A DNA stretch of 64,000 nucleotides. It comes from Sphingopyxis sp. Lineage in GTDB: Bacteria > Pseudomonadota > Alphaproteobacteria > Sphingomonadales > Sphingomonadaceae. The notes below the pieces were generated by a model. That model did not search any database. It had not been told where the DNA came from and worked only from the letters and a program-made list of their open reading frames with translations. Every line of letters starts with the position of its first letter. The first letter of the stretch is position 1. Below are positions 27,014 through 36,357 of the stretch, one piece after another. The stretch spans positions 905,241-969,240 of the forward strand of contig NZ_JADIZJ010000021.1 in the NCBI RefSeq assembly GCF_016704835.1, written 5' to 3'. Both the position numbers and the translations under genes were made by a program.

Positions 27014-28693
27014 ATGAATACCGCCACCAAATTGCGCGCCCGGGTCTCGCCCGAGGCGATCTCCAAAGTCACCCGCATTTTCAACGGATCGCTCGACGAT
27101 ATTTTCAACGAACTGCTGCAGAACGCCCGCCGTGCTGGCGCGAGCATGGTCGCCATTTCGGCGCTGCATCTCGAAGATGCTTGCGTGATTACCGTCAGCG
27201 ATGACGGGGCGGGGATCGACGATCCGGCCAATCTCGTTTCGCTTGGCCAGTCGGACTGGTCGGATGAGTGTCGTGCCCGCGAGGACCCTGCCGGGATGGG
27301 CTTTTTCAGTTTGGCCGGGCGCGACACTGTCGTCAGTTCGGCCAGCGCCACAGCGTCGTTCTCGCTGGCGATTACCGGACCGGCCTGGACGGGTGAGGCC
27401 GACATCGATGTCCTGCCCTGGCAGGGTCCGCGCGGAACAACGATCTCCTTCACCTTCGACGCCATCAGGGATGGGCACCTCGACCGAGCAGTCAAAGCCG
27501 CTGCGTTGCATTTTCCGCTGCAGGTGACCTACAACGACGAGCCACTGCCGCGCGTTGATTTTCTCAAAGGCGCGCATGCCGTCCTCGAGCGCGAAGGCTA
27601 CCGCATCGGGGTCTACAAAAACGTCAATCTCGATCATGTGCCCACGATCAATTTTCACGGGCTGACGCTCAGGCACAAGCTGCCGAGCATCAAGGAAGTC
27701 CACCACACGCTATGGCGCGTAAAGGTCGATATCATCGACGCGCCCGAGCTCGTTCTTGTCCTTCCGGCCCGCAAGGAAATCTACCGCAACCCCGCGCTCG
27801 ATCGGCTCATGGAGATTGCCACCGATGCGATTTACTCTGCGATCAGCAAAGAACCGTTCCATCGCCTTGCCCACAAGGACTGGCTTGCCGCGCGGCTTGC
27901 CGGTTGCGGGCTACCCGAAGCAGCAAGGCAATTACCCTCCTGGCAAGGACACTGCGCGCGCGACAGTTACCATGAAATCGCGCCCTATGCCGAAATTGAT
28001 CCGACGGCAGCCATTTATGATGACGGAGACGCCTGCGATTCCGTGACTTTCGGCCGTGCCATCGCATTCTCGCACGGCGATGACCGCTCCATCGATTCCA
28101 ACCGGCTCATTGCGCCCGCCGACATCACCTTCTTCGCGGCCGTGCCGCAGTATCAGGGCTACAGTTGGTACGTTGCGCTGTCCTGCTACGCCCAGACTGG
28201 CGTTACCCATCGTCAGCACGACGGATCCGAGACAGCTTGCGAGACTGATGCGGTGACCTTCCGGCCCGATGTCATCACGATCGAATTGACCGATCAGCAT
28301 GACAAGCGCCTCAATCTGCTGTCCGATTTTGCAATCCAGGAAGGCGAGAACTGCTGGTCTGACGCCGACGAGGCGCGGATCGCCTTGACCCGCACCGCCA
28401 GTATCGATCCCGGCGATCTCACCGAACTGATCATCGATGCCATCTTTTCGCCATCGGACGATTCCGACGCCGACAGCTACGATACGCAGGAAACCCGGTT
28501 CCGCCATGACGCAGCGGTGCGCGCCCATGCCATTCTCGAAGGCGAGGACGCGGCCATCATCGCGGGCATCCGGATGGCGTTCGCCGACCGCGTTGCCTGG
28601 CGCATCCCGCACGGGCGTACGCTTCAGCTCAGCTGGTCCCACGAGAATACCAGCCTTGAACTTGGCCCCGCGAAAGATGCGAAGCCCCAATGA
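27014..28693 (+). CDS. GHKL-fold ATPase (HSP90/MutL-like ATP-binding domain)
   Basis: 559 residues. The Bergerat ATP-binding fold is clear: N-box ELLQNARRAG (33-42), G1 box SDDGAGI (62-68) and G2 box GMGFFSLAG (94-102). The remaining 400 residues are unassigned. GHKL proteins dimerise on ATP binding and act as clamps or chaperones. This plasmid-borne type lacks MutL or gyrase domains that I can recognise. It follows the ParB-like gene in the same direction, 107 nt downstream with a hairpin between. Its conservation next to ArdC genes suggests a role in establishment in the recipient, which is inference. Confidence 0.8.
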   Translation: MNTATKLRARVSPEAISKVTRIFNGSLDDIFNELLQNARRAGASMVAISALHLEDACVITVSDDGAGIDDPANLVSLGQSDWSDECRAREDPAGMGFFSLAGRDTVVSSASATASFSLAITGPAWTGEADIDVLPWQGPRGTTISFTFDAIRDGHLDRAVKAAALHFPLQVTYNDEPLPRVDFLKGAHAVLEREGYRIGVYKNVNLDHVPTINFHGLTLRHKLPSIKEVHHTLWRVKVDIIDAPELVLVLPARKEIYRNPALDRLMEIATDAIYSAISKEPFHRLAHKDWLAARLAGCGLPEAARQLPSWQGHCARDSYHEIAPYAEIDPTAAIYDDGDACDSVTFGRAIAFSHGDDRSIDSNRLIAPADITFFAAVPQYQGYSWYVALSCYAQTGVTHRQHDGSETACETDAVTFRPDVITIELTDQHDKRLNLLSDFAIQEGENCWSDADEARIALTRTASIDPGDLTELIIDAIFSPSDDSDADSYDTQETRFRHDAAVRAHAILEGEDAAIIAGIRMAFADRVAWRIPHGRTLQLSWSHENTSLELGPAKDAKPQ

Positions 28694-28766
28694 CGGGCGC
28701 GCCTGAACCTGACGCCGCCCAGGTCGCAGCCGTGGTTGGTATCCCACACTTCGGGGAGCAACTGCC

Positions 28767-28994
28767 ATGAAGTTCAACTACCAACTGACCGGCACGATCG
28801 ACGTGACCGAGGGCTCGCGGCTCAATGCCACCGGGACCGCGATCATCCTGCCCGACGGCAAGACTCTCAGGCTCTGGGAAGCATGGGAAAGTCATCCCGC
28901 CGATGAAGACGACCATACCGACCTGTCATACGCGGACCTTGTCCGTATCGGCATTCATTACGACACGCTGTCGACGGCGTTCGAGGAAACTTGA
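28767..28994 (+). CDS. Small conserved-looking hypothetical protein
   Basis: 75 residues, starting MKFNYQLTGTIDVTEGSRLN. The sequence suggests a small beta-rich domain followed by an acidic stretch (HPADEDDHTDLSYADL). No family recognised. It lies between the GHKL ATPase and ArdC genes on the same strand, 73 nt after the former. The ribosome site GGGGAG lies 10 nt before the ATG. Confidence 0.6.
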   Translation: MKFNYQLTGTIDVTEGSRLNATGTAIILPDGKTLRLWEAWESHPADEDDHTDLSYADLVRIGIHYDTLSTAFEET

Positions 28995-29113
28995 GGCGGG
29001 CGAATGGACCGGCATGCCTGCCGAAACGCCGAGAGTGGAAGAGGGGGTGGGGGTTCGGGTGACGGTTTGAAGGTGCGGGAGCGGCCTGCACCGGCCGCCC
29101 TCGGAGATTTCCC

Positions 29114-30025
29114 ATGAGCCGCACCCGGCCAGTGATAGCGCGCCCCGACGTCGCCCAGACCATTACCGACCTGATCCTCGAGAAGATCGAGCAGGGCACA
29201 GCCCCCTGGCTCAAACCCTGGTCGGCGTCCAGCACCAGGCCGCTGCGACATCAGGGCATCCCCTATACCGGGATCAACAGCTTCTTCCTGTGGGCCGTCG
29301 CCGATACCACGGGCTACACCAGCCCTTTCTGGATGACGTACCGGCAGGCCAGCGAGCTTGGCGGTCAGGTCCGCAAAGGCGAAAGCGGCTCGTTCAGCGT
29401 CTACTACAACACGGCGCGCAAGTCCGACACTGACCAGCTCACCGGGGAAACCACCGAAAAGACGATCCGCTTCATGAAGTGGAACCACGTCTTCAACGCT
29501 TCGCAAATCGATGGCCTGCCCACCCACTATTATCCCGAGCCGCCCGATCCTCGGGCGATCGGCGAACTCTCCGCCAATGTCCGCGCGTTTCTCGACGCCA
29601 TCCCCATCAAGGTGGTCCACGGCGGCAGCAGTGCGCATTACACCCCAAGCACCGACACGGTCACGTTGCCGGATCCCCATGCGTTCCATTCGATCGAGGC
29701 GTATTTCTCGACGAGGTGCCATGAGCTGACCCACGCCACGGGCCATGGCTCGCGTCTCGATCGTCAGTTCGGCAAGCGCTTCGGGGACGACGCATACGCG
29801 GCGGAGGAGCTGCTCGCCGGGCTGGCGCAGTCGATTCTGTGCGCCGAATACGGGCTGCCGAATGAACTCCACGACAGCCACGCTTCCTACATTCACCATT
29901 GGGCCAAAATTCTGCGCGCCGACAAAACCGCGATCCTTCACGCTGCGGCCAAGGCCGAACAGGCGGTCAAGTGGCTACGCCAGTTCGATCCGGCGCTCAT
30001 CGAGTCGGTGCGCGAGGCGGCCTGA
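29114..30025 (+). CDS. ardC: ArdC-family antirestriction protein (zincin-like)
   Basis: 303 residues. The N-terminal ssDNA-binding ArdC domain is clear (GTAPWLKPW; GINSFFLW; FWMTYRQASELGGQVRKGE), followed by a metallopeptidase-like domain with HExxH (HELTHATGH, His203-Glu204-His207) and a downstream Glu in AAEELLAGL. ArdC proteins enter or are made early in the recipient and protect incoming plasmid DNA from restriction. Full length with all zinc ligands present. The start at ATG 29114 follows GGAGATTTCCC. It sits in the probable leading region. Confidence 0.88.
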   Translation: MSRTRPVIARPDVAQTITDLILEKIEQGTAPWLKPWSASSTRPLRHQGIPYTGINSFFLWAVADTTGYTSPFWMTYRQASELGGQVRKGESGSFSVYYNTARKSDTDQLTGETTEKTIRFMKWNHVFNASQIDGLPTHYYPEPPDPRAIGELSANVRAFLDAIPIKVVHGGSSAHYTPSTDTVTLPDPHAFHSIEAYFSTRCHELTHATGHGSRLDRQFGKRFGDDAYAAEELLAGLAQSILCAEYGLPNELHDSHASYIHHWAKILRADKTAILHAAAKAEQAVKWLRQFDPALIESVREAA

Positions 30026-30058
30026 ACACGAGCGTACCCGCTGACGCGGATTCCGAGG

Positions 30059-30081
30059 GTGAGGGGAGGGGGGACGAAGGG
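30059..30081 (+). repeat. G-rich leader block, copy 4
   Basis: gtgaggggagggggg followed by acgaaggg, 33 nt before the next start codon. Identical to the copy at 3787 except for one G in the longest run. Confidence 0.65.
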
Positions 30082-30113
30082 CTGCGCCCAAGTGCGTCAA
30101 GGAGCCAGCCGCC

Positions 30114-30770
30114 ATGAACTATGACCTCGATTTTCGCTATCGCCGTGCCCTCCAACCAGACGCGCTGTGCACGATCGCTACCGCCACCCAGGCCGTGGTT
30201 GATGCGATGCAGGATGCACGCAATGCAGGCGTTGATGCTGCGCGCGACCCGGCAACCATCCTCCTCGCCCGGCATGTCGGGCGCATCGCACTCGGCAATC
30301 CGGCCGATGCCACATATGAGGAAGATCTGCCCTTGCGCCGGCAGTGCCTCACCCGGATCGACGAACTGAAGTCCAAGCCCGCGCTTGTCGCACTGGCCCG
30401 CCGCGGGATCAGCTATGACCCGGAAGCCAAACGTGCCTTCCACCGCGAAGCCCGTTCGGCGCTGCGCATCGCCGCCCGCCATCTGGGGCTGGATCATGAT
30501 CAATATGACCTCCGCAACAACATGGCAGGCCCAGCCGTCTCCGGTGAAATCACCCTCCACGCCGACGAGATATACATCCAGGTCACGACCTCTTCGTTCG
30601 GACACGGCCGTGAGGTCATGTTCCGCCGTTGCAAAGGTCGCCAGGATTACCGGGGCGAGCACAACAACTTCTGCGATATCGCCGTCCTCGTCGATCCCGT
30701 CCGCTTCACAGCGCTCGTCACCCGGGAAACGGGCCTTGCGATTACGCGCCGACAACCTGAACTCGTATAG
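30114..30770 (+). CDS. Hypothetical plasmid protein, 218 aa
   Basis: Starts MNYDLDFRYRRALQPDALCT. The N-terminal half looks helical and the C-terminal half beta-rich (ITLHADEIYIQVTTSSFGHG). No motif or family recognised. It lies between ArdC and the 201-residue protein, on the same strand, 10 nt before the latter, so they are probably co-transcribed. No signal peptide or membrane segment. It is preceded by a G-rich leader block. Confidence 0.65.
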   Translation: MNYDLDFRYRRALQPDALCTIATATQAVVDAMQDARNAGVDAARDPATILLARHVGRIALGNPADATYEEDLPLRRQCLTRIDELKSKPALVALARRGISYDPEAKRAFHREARSALRIAARHLGLDHDQYDLRNNMAGPAVSGEITLHADEIYIQVTTSSFGHGREVMFRRCKGRQDYRGEHNNFCDIAVLVDPVRFTALVTRETGLAITRRQPELV

Positions 30771-30780
30771 GAGAACCCTC

Positions 30781-31386
30781 ATGGGCTGGCTCTCGATGAC
30801 CCGATCCGGCATGGCGACCTTTGCCACGCCCAAGGCTTACCTCGACAACCAATGCACTTATACGCCGGACCCGGAGAAGGGCCGGGACAAGGGCCTTCGC
30901 GTGCTCAAGTCGACCGTTCGCTCGAACGCATATTACGCCGCCTGCCAGAGCTACACGGCCGACGGCCCGGAACAGACATTCGCGATCATCTGCCTGATCA
31001 AATGGAATCCCGCCGCTCGCGATGGCTACCTCTTCGCCTACAAGGACCAGGACGAAATGATGGGCCCCTACAAATACGATTGCCCGGCTTCGATCCTCGA
31101 TCTTCTGGGGCCACCCGGCAACGACTACGCGGCGCAGTGGCGCGAGCAATGCCGCCAGCGTCTCGCGCTCACCACGCGGCGCAAACCCGCCCCCGGCGAT
31201 ACTCTGGTCCTGCCCGAGGCGCTGACGTTCACCGATGGCCAAGCCGAACGCAGCTTCCGGGTCGTGCAAGCGGGCAAAAAGGTAAGCTTGCGCCGGGCCA
31301 GCGACGGCGTCGGGGTGCGCATATCCTCACTGATGACGCGCGCGTGGACGATCGTTCCTGCGCCGCTTGCGCCCCATGCCACATGA
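30781..31386 (+). CDS. Hypothetical plasmid protein, 201 aa (possibly DUF6927)
   Basis: Starts MGWLSMTRSGMATFATPKAY after AGGAGAACCCTC. A central stretch (GYLFAYKDQDEMMGPYKYDC, then PASILDLLGP) and an SH3-like C-terminal part (PGDTLVLPEALTFTDGQAER) are visible. From memory it resembles DUF6927 proteins, but this is uncertain. The frame is open far upstream of 30781, but that part is a shadow of the preceding gene. It is tightly linked to it and to the next small gene. Confidence 0.65.
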   Translation: MGWLSMTRSGMATFATPKAYLDNQCTYTPDPEKGRDKGLRVLKSTVRSNAYYAACQSYTADGPEQTFAIICLIKWNPAARDGYLFAYKDQDEMMGPYKYDCPASILDLLGPPGNDYAAQWREQCRQRLALTTRRKPAPGDTLVLPEALTFTDGQAERSFRVVQAGKKVSLRRASDGVGVRISSLMTRAWTIVPAPLAPHAT

Positions 31387-31408
31387 CAGCGGACATCAGA
31401 GCAAGACC

Positions 31409-31633
31409 ATGACAGACCCAGTCTCTCCCAAGCGTTCCGCCAAGCGTGCCAAGCTGTGCAGCATCGAGAACGCCAACCGCGTCGCGACGCAGGTGGCCGA
31501 CCGCATCCTCAGCGACACCGCGGTGGTCAAGACTGGCAATCCGCTTCAGCCCTTCCGGGTCGTGCTGGCCAGCAACGCGCCGCAGGGGCGCACGGTCTCG
31601 CGGGTGGTCACCTGCAATGATGATGAGCCCTGA
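31409..31633 (+). CDS. Small basic hypothetical protein
   Basis: 74 residues, starting MTDPVSPKRSAKRAKLCSIE with a Lys/Arg-rich N-terminus and a short beta-rich end (PFRVVLASNAPQGRTVSRVV). No family recognised. It is the last backbone gene before the GTPase operon, which runs toward it. Start at ATG 31409. Confidence 0.5.
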   Translation: MTDPVSPKRSAKRAKLCSIENANRVATQVADRILSDTAVVKTGNPLQPFRVVLASNAPQGRTVSRVVTCNDDEP

Positions 31634-31714
31634 TCGGCTGCCTATCGCCTTTCCCGTCGCATCTGCCTAATCTTCGGGCATGTGCAATCTTTAACCGCTG
31701 GGCAGGGACATGAC

Positions 31715-31766
31715 GCCCGATCAGGCAATCCCCCCGACAAACCCGACCCTATCACCCTGATCGGGC
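31715..31766. repeat. Inverted repeat in the intergenic region facing the GTPase operon
   Basis: gcccgatcagg (31715-31725) and cctgatcgggc (31756-31766) are exact reverse complements with a 30-nt spacer. The 205 nt between the two convergent genes hold no ORF I believe. It may be a terminator of the GTPase operon or a scar of its insertion. No T-run is seen. Confidence 0.45.
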
Positions 31767-31838
31767 ATGGCGAGATGACACTTGCCGGATAGCGCGAGAC
31801 GGCGACCTTAGCTTGTCCGAACGCTCACGACGACGTGC

Positions 31839-34481
31839 TCAATCGCGCCAATCGTACTTCGCCGCAGGATTGGCCTGCGCCTGAGAAATCACGTTTTTGA
31901 CGGCCTTCCTGCAGTTTTCCGGCAGCTTATCGAGGTCGGAGGCGATCCGCTTGATGTAAGTCTCACCGTTGTGTTGCTTGGCCACTCGCCGCAAGATCTT
32001 GGCCACTTCGTTGGTGCGGCACGCGGTCAGGGCGAGGTCGTGGGGCGGCCACGTCGATGACATAAAGGCGTCGACGAGCTCACGCCGTGCCGCCTTGCAT
32101 CGATCCCAGTCTAGAAAAGGTATGAACTTGAAGATTTCGGGAACGTCGTCAGACTTCGCTAACTCACGATGCATAGGAGGGAACGCCGCTGCGATCATCA
32201 GCGATACGGGCTGGTTGCGCGAACGCAGCAGCGTCGGCAAGAGGTAGCCTGCAGCCGCCAAGAGAGCCTTTGGCGCGACCTTCTCAGCGTCGAACATGAA
32301 GGCTGCGCAGGCCTCGACCGCCTCCTTGTTCAGATCGAAGCCGCGACGATCCCGCAGGATCTGAGCTACCTCCGCGATCGACCAGATCAACCGAAGCCTC
32401 GCCGGATGTGTTGCTTTCCCAAAGGCAACCATGTTCCGGCTGGCAATCACCGCATCGACGTTCTTCTCCAAGCCGATTCGGGCAGCCCACGCGCCATCAA
32501 GTTGGTCTCCCACTGTGCTGAGCATCGATGCTAGGAACGCAACCTCGCCATCGCCGAAGCGGCAGCCGAGGCAACGGTTGAGAGCATGCTTTGCAAGTTT
32601 CACCTTTGTGTCGTCGGCCAGCCCATCGAGTACGCGCGGCAGGATTGTGACAAACCTCGCGATCGGAAGAACATCGCCGGACACGGCACGTAGCAGCAGA
32701 TCGGGAGCCCGCGTCGCCAGCATGTCGATCGCGCGCTCCCCTACCTGCTGGTCAATGAGTATAGCAGCGAACTGACGGTCGTCGGCTTGACGCAGCAGAT
32801 CGAGCAGCATCGCAGTTACTGCTGCCAGATCGAGCGCATCGCTGTCCGCGAGCCAACGCGCATCTTCGACGCCGGGAATTAGTGTCCGCGTAATCATGAC
32901 ATCGCGACGTGCAGTGGGTGAAAGCGATACAAGCGCCGCCCGCACATCCATTCTTGAAGAGGCGAAAAGCGCTTTGTCCAAAACCAATCCGGAGAGCTGT
33001 TCCGCACCAAAGTCGTTGACCTCACCAAGGTGCCGTAATTCCATCACCAACTGCGACCCGTCCAGCCGGTCGAGCAGAGGTTCGGCGGCGGGAATCTGCC
33101 AATCCTCTGTCAAAAACGGCAACAATACCCGGCAAATCACATCGAGAGTGGCAGAATCCAGCTGCGGGAGGACCAGTTCGAGGCGTTCGACTAGTGGGCG
33201 GTCATCGGCAATACGCCCGATCAGAGACCCACCTTGGGCCAGCAGCCGCCCCAGCACCGCAGGATCAGCTTCGAGCAGCGCTCGCTGCGAACGGTCCGTG
33301 AACGTGTTTCCAATGCCCGACGCAATCCTCGGCAGCAGGTCGGCGGCTACACCGCGCGGATCCTCCTGTGAAAGAAGCGCCACGGCGCCCTCCGGCGCAC
33401 GCGCAGCGAGCTGCTCGACCGCCTCGGCGACCGCAGCTAGGCCCCTGGGCATCGACCGTCCCTGAAGCTTCCGGGCGATGGCGCCGAGGAAGCTCCATGC
33501 CTCAACCTCGGGGAAAGTCACGGAAGCCTGGTGCGCAGCATCCGCAATCGACGGCTCGACCGCTTCAAGGGCGAGAGAGTCACGGACTTTGCCGGAGTTG
33601 GCTATGTCCAATAGCCCAAGCGCCGCCGTCGGCGTGGTGTGCAGCTTCGCGACCAATTCGTCCCAAAGCAGTGCGATGCGAAACGCGGCTGCGTTATCGA
33701 TGTCCTGATCGCCTCCGCCAACCAATCCAATCTCGTTGGCGGAGAGCAACTTCGGAAAGGGTTGGTCGAAAACTCGGGACACGATCGTATCGGTCCACCG
33801 ATGCCGACCACCCTGAATCGAGCGGCCATCCACACGGCGACCGTTCCAATCCGCGAACTTCGCCCGCGCATCCTTCGGCGCGAACACTAGGTCGAAATCG
33901 CGGCCCGCGACCTTGCGGGGTGACAGCGCGAATGTCGATAACGCAAATTGCCGGCGAAGCGAAGGCCACAGTGCGGTAAGCAGGCGCGTGGCGATAAGAT
34001 CGGGAGCGACTGCATCAAGAACGACAACCGGTCTCGACTCTTCGAGGAAAAGCGCTTCCAGCAGCTCACTACCAACAAACCCTGGTACGGGCGGAAGAGG
34101 CTCCGGCGACGTCGTCTGCACAACGACCCGGGTCGCGTCGCTGGCGTCAGGAAGCCGATCGATGTCTACCAGTTCGAGATAGGCCGACAGCCCCTCAGCC
34201 TCTGCCCAGCCCTTCATGGGAATGATCAGACTCAAGGTCCGCACGCATCCGGCGCGGGCGACCGTCAGGTCCTGCCATGTCCGCGCCAGCACGAAGCTTT
34301 CGCCACTCGGGAGTGGATAGGCCGTCAGATAGGATTCAAACCTTTCACGTGGACGTAGCGGCCCTGCGACATCAGACAGCCGATCAATGACCGACTGGTC
34401 CTCCTTTGGAAGCTGCGCAGATGCGGCGAGGAGCTGATGCCCTTGCCGGTATCCATGGACTTGACGCTCGACGATGATCAC
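31839..34481 (-). CDS. GTPase-associated protein 1 (GAP1-like)
   Basis: 880 residues, last gene of the five-gene operon. The N-terminus (MIIVERQVHGYRQGHQLLAA, then SAQLPKEDQSVIDRLSDVAG) matches my recollection of GAP1-type N-terminal domains, which typically show YGYxxGHxLLA. The middle contains WPSLRRQFALSTFALSPRKV; the long C-terminal part is helical, perhaps repeat-like. No catalytic motif or membrane segment is seen, so a scaffold or regulator of the two GTPases is likely. The start is GTG 34481, two bases after the GTPase stop (TGA CC GTG). The family name comes from predicted GTPase-centred conflict systems; no function has been read from the sequence. Confidence 0.7.
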   Translation of the reverse strand: MIIVERQVHGYRQGHQLLAASAQLPKEDQSVIDRLSDVAGPLRPRERFESYLTAYPLPSGESFVLARTWQDLTVARAGCVRTLSLIIPMKGWAEAEGLSAYLELVDIDRLPDASDATRVVVQTTSPEPLPPVPGFVGSELLEALFLEESRPVVVLDAVAPDLIATRLLTALWPSLRRQFALSTFALSPRKVAGRDFDLVFAPKDARAKFADWNGRRVDGRSIQGGRHRWTDTIVSRVFDQPFPKLLSANEIGLVGGGDQDIDNAAAFRIALLWDELVAKLHTTPTAALGLLDIANSGKVRDSLALEAVEPSIADAAHQASVTFPEVEAWSFLGAIARKLQGRSMPRGLAAVAEAVEQLAARAPEGAVALLSQEDPRGVAADLLPRIASGIGNTFTDRSQRALLEADPAVLGRLLAQGGSLIGRIADDRPLVERLELVLPQLDSATLDVICRVLLPFLTEDWQIPAAEPLLDRLDGSQLVMELRHLGEVNDFGAEQLSGLVLDKALFASSRMDVRAALVSLSPTARRDVMITRTLIPGVEDARWLADSDALDLAAVTAMLLDLLRQADDRQFAAILIDQQVGERAIDMLATRAPDLLLRAVSGDVLPIARFVTILPRVLDGLADDTKVKLAKHALNRCLGCRFGDGEVAFLASMLSTVGDQLDGAWAARIGLEKNVDAVIASRNMVAFGKATHPARLRLIWSIAEVAQILRDRRGFDLNKEAVEACAAFMFDAEKVAPKALLAAAGYLLPTLLRSRNQPVSLMIAAAFPPMHRELAKSDDVPEIFKFIPFLDWDRCKAARRELVDAFMSSTWPPHDLALTACRTNEVAKILRRVAKQHNGETYIKRIASDLDKLPENCRKAVKNVISQAQANPAAKYDWRD

Positions 34482-34483
34482 GG

Positions 34484-35329
34484 TCAGCTACCGACCGCCC
34501 ACGCAATTGGCAGAGTCAGATCTGGATCCTTGTGCCAGATGCCCTCGTCATCCTGCACGGCTACCCATCCCCGACCGTCCAATCCATTCTCCTGCACATC
34601 GTCTCGGCAATTCTCGTCGGCCTTTAGATCACCGCCGACCACGCTGAGGCCAAAGACCCGCAGATCGATCCCCTCAATGTCATCTAGGCGACCCGCGAGC
34701 AGCGGATACTCGCGTTCGAGCCAAGCTTTCGGTCCCATCACGAATTTCTCTTGATCGATGATGTCCCAGGCACTGACCACGATGGAGACACGAGGCGGCT
34801 GGCCGTCCGGGCGTTTCGATAGCGAGGTCTCAAGGAATCGAAGCAGCTCGCACAGCATGACTTGGGTTGGGAGCCCCTGATCTTCGGCATTGCCAAGCTT
34901 GGCGAGATGCTGCTTCGAAGTCACCCAGTTCAAAGGGCGGATGTCAGCTTCCGAGTTGACGCGGACGAATAGCAATGCCCCGTTGGCCGAACGCATTTCC
35001 TCCATCAGCGATGTCGAGACTTCGCCATGCTCGGCTGCGTTCAGCCATAATTCCCCTGAGATGTCGGGAATCACAATCGTCGTTTGTTCTCCACCCTTTT
35101 CGGCCGCCACGACCACCTCGAAGTCGCGCCGGTCGTCAGCGTGCTCGGATCGCGGCGCGAAGTTGCCGGAATACAAGTGATCGGCGACATCGAGGACGAA
35201 GCGGATGTCCTCGGGCTGCACGGCCGCATGCAATCGGCCGGTTCCGGCGTCGAGCGCAGGCCAAACGCGCCCGACGAAGTTAGTCTTGCCGGAGTCGGGA
35301 CCGCCAAGAAGCACGATCGAGCGGTTCAC
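34484..35329 (-). CDS. P-loop GTPase, Double-GTPase 1 (DO-GTPase1) type
   Basis: 281 residues. Walker A GGPDSGKTNF starts at residue 9. Walker B/switch II is VIPDISGE, and a G4-like VSAWD lies near residue 190. The N-terminus begins directly with the GTPase core. It differs clearly from the second GTPase of the operon. The start is GTG 35329, overlapping the upstream stop as GTGA, so translation is coupled. Such paired GTPases are predicted to sense invasion and switch on an effector. It is full length with all nucleotide-binding motifs intact. GTP rather than ATP use is a family inference. Confidence 0.75.
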   Translation of the reverse strand: MNRSIVLLGGPDSGKTNFVGRVWPALDAGTGRLHAAVQPEDIRFVLDVADHLYSGNFAPRSEHADDRRDFEVVVAAEKGGEQTTIVIPDISGELWLNAAEHGEVSTSLMEEMRSANGALLFVRVNSEADIRPLNWVTSKQHLAKLGNAEDQGLPTQVMLCELLRFLETSLSKRPDGQPPRVSIVVSAWDIIDQEKFVMGPKAWLEREYPLLAGRLDDIEGIDLRVFGLSVVGGDLKADENCRDDVQENGLDGRGWVAVQDDEGIWHKDPDLTLPIAWAVGS

Positions 35330-36357
35330 CGATCCCTCCTGTACCCAATGTATGAGCGAGAGCCCTCCACAGGGTCAGAGGAGGGCCAGAATTCCATGGC
35401 AGGCAGGTCGCTGGTAGTGGAGGCCGCGATAAGTTCGTCGAGGCCGAAGCCAGCTTTCACCTGCTCGTCGTTATCGGAGAACGGCGCAACCGCCAGGACG
35501 GTTGCTGCCACGTCGCGCTTCGCCAACTCCGCCGTGAGGCGGGTCGTGACGGCGGCCGACAGCTCACCGGAATCGCGATGAGTGATCACGAGCATCAGCT
35601 TCGGTATTTCACCGCTGAAAAGCGTCCCAAGCCGACCAGCAAGCTGGCCTACCCGCGATATGACGCCCTGCCGACGCTCTTTATTCTCAAGCGCGCGACC
35701 GTCTAGCACGACCCAGATCACCTCGGCGGCTCTTAGAAATTCAAAGCGATCGGTCCGCGAGGTGCTGACCAACTCCGTAGTCCATTCCCCTGGTAGGTCG
35801 GGCAGAGCCAGATCGACCCTCCGGCCGTCCGAATCTCGGACTAGGCGCAAATGCAGGAACCCGGGCCGCCGTTCGTCGGACAGTTCAGTGTGAACAGTCA
35901 TTTGCTCGGGCGGGTTCCCCGCATTCCACTCACGCGAGCCGCGCGCGATGTCCTCGAAAGCCATTAGGCTCTTGCTGTCGGCGAATTTCCATCCTGCCAG
36001 TTCAGCGTTCGAGATCATCAGGTATAGGCTGGCAAGGCAGGCAGTCTTGCCCGACTCCGGATCGCCAAGGATACCGATTACTGTCACGTAGCGCGAGGCC
36101 ATCATCTTGGAGATTGCGTCGGGACCGAGAATTCGACTCGAAGGGAATGAGGAGGTGCCAGTCGGCCGTTCGAGCACGGGTGAGCCTATAGCTGACAAAG
36201 TAGTTGGGTCGGACGGATCGACTACATCGACCGAAACACCAGTGGTCACTGCCGCCGCCTTGCCGATCCGGTTCTCGCAGGTGACCGGATCACGCTCCAG
36301 TGCACACACACCAGTCTCTCCGACCGCACAACCATCGAAACTGCAAGCGGAGCTCAC
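35326..36357 (-). CDS. P-loop GTPase with N-terminal Cys cluster, Double-GTPase 2 (DO-GTPase2) type
   Basis: 343 residues. A four-Cys element (ACSFDGCAVGETGVCALE, then TCENRI; Cys 5, 10, 18 and 27) probably binds zinc, and is followed by a linker rich in Thr, Ser and Pro. Then Walker A GDPESGKTA (about 98-106), Walker B LALPDLPGEW, a strand IWVVLDGRAL and THRD as the possible G4 motif. I chose GTG 36357 (MSSACSF) because it overlaps the upstream TGA as GTGA, like the next junction; GTG 36381 is the alternative. It has all motifs of an active nucleotide switch. Confidence 0.75.
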   Translation of the reverse strand: MSSACSFDGCAVGETGVCALERDPVTCENRIGKAAAVTTGVSVDVVDPSDPTTLSAIGSPVLERPTGTSSFPSSRILGPDAISKMMASRYVTVIGILGDPESGKTACLASLYLMISNAELAGWKFADSKSLMAFEDIARGSREWNAGNPPEQMTVHTELSDERRPGFLHLRLVRDSDGRRVDLALPDLPGEWTTELVSTSRTDRFEFLRAAEVIWVVLDGRALENKERRQGVISRVGQLAGRLGTLFSGEIPKLMLVITHRDSGELSAAVTTRLTAELAKRDVAATVLAVAPFSDNDEQVKAGFGLDELIAASTTSDLPAMEFWPSSDPVEGSRSYIGYRRDR

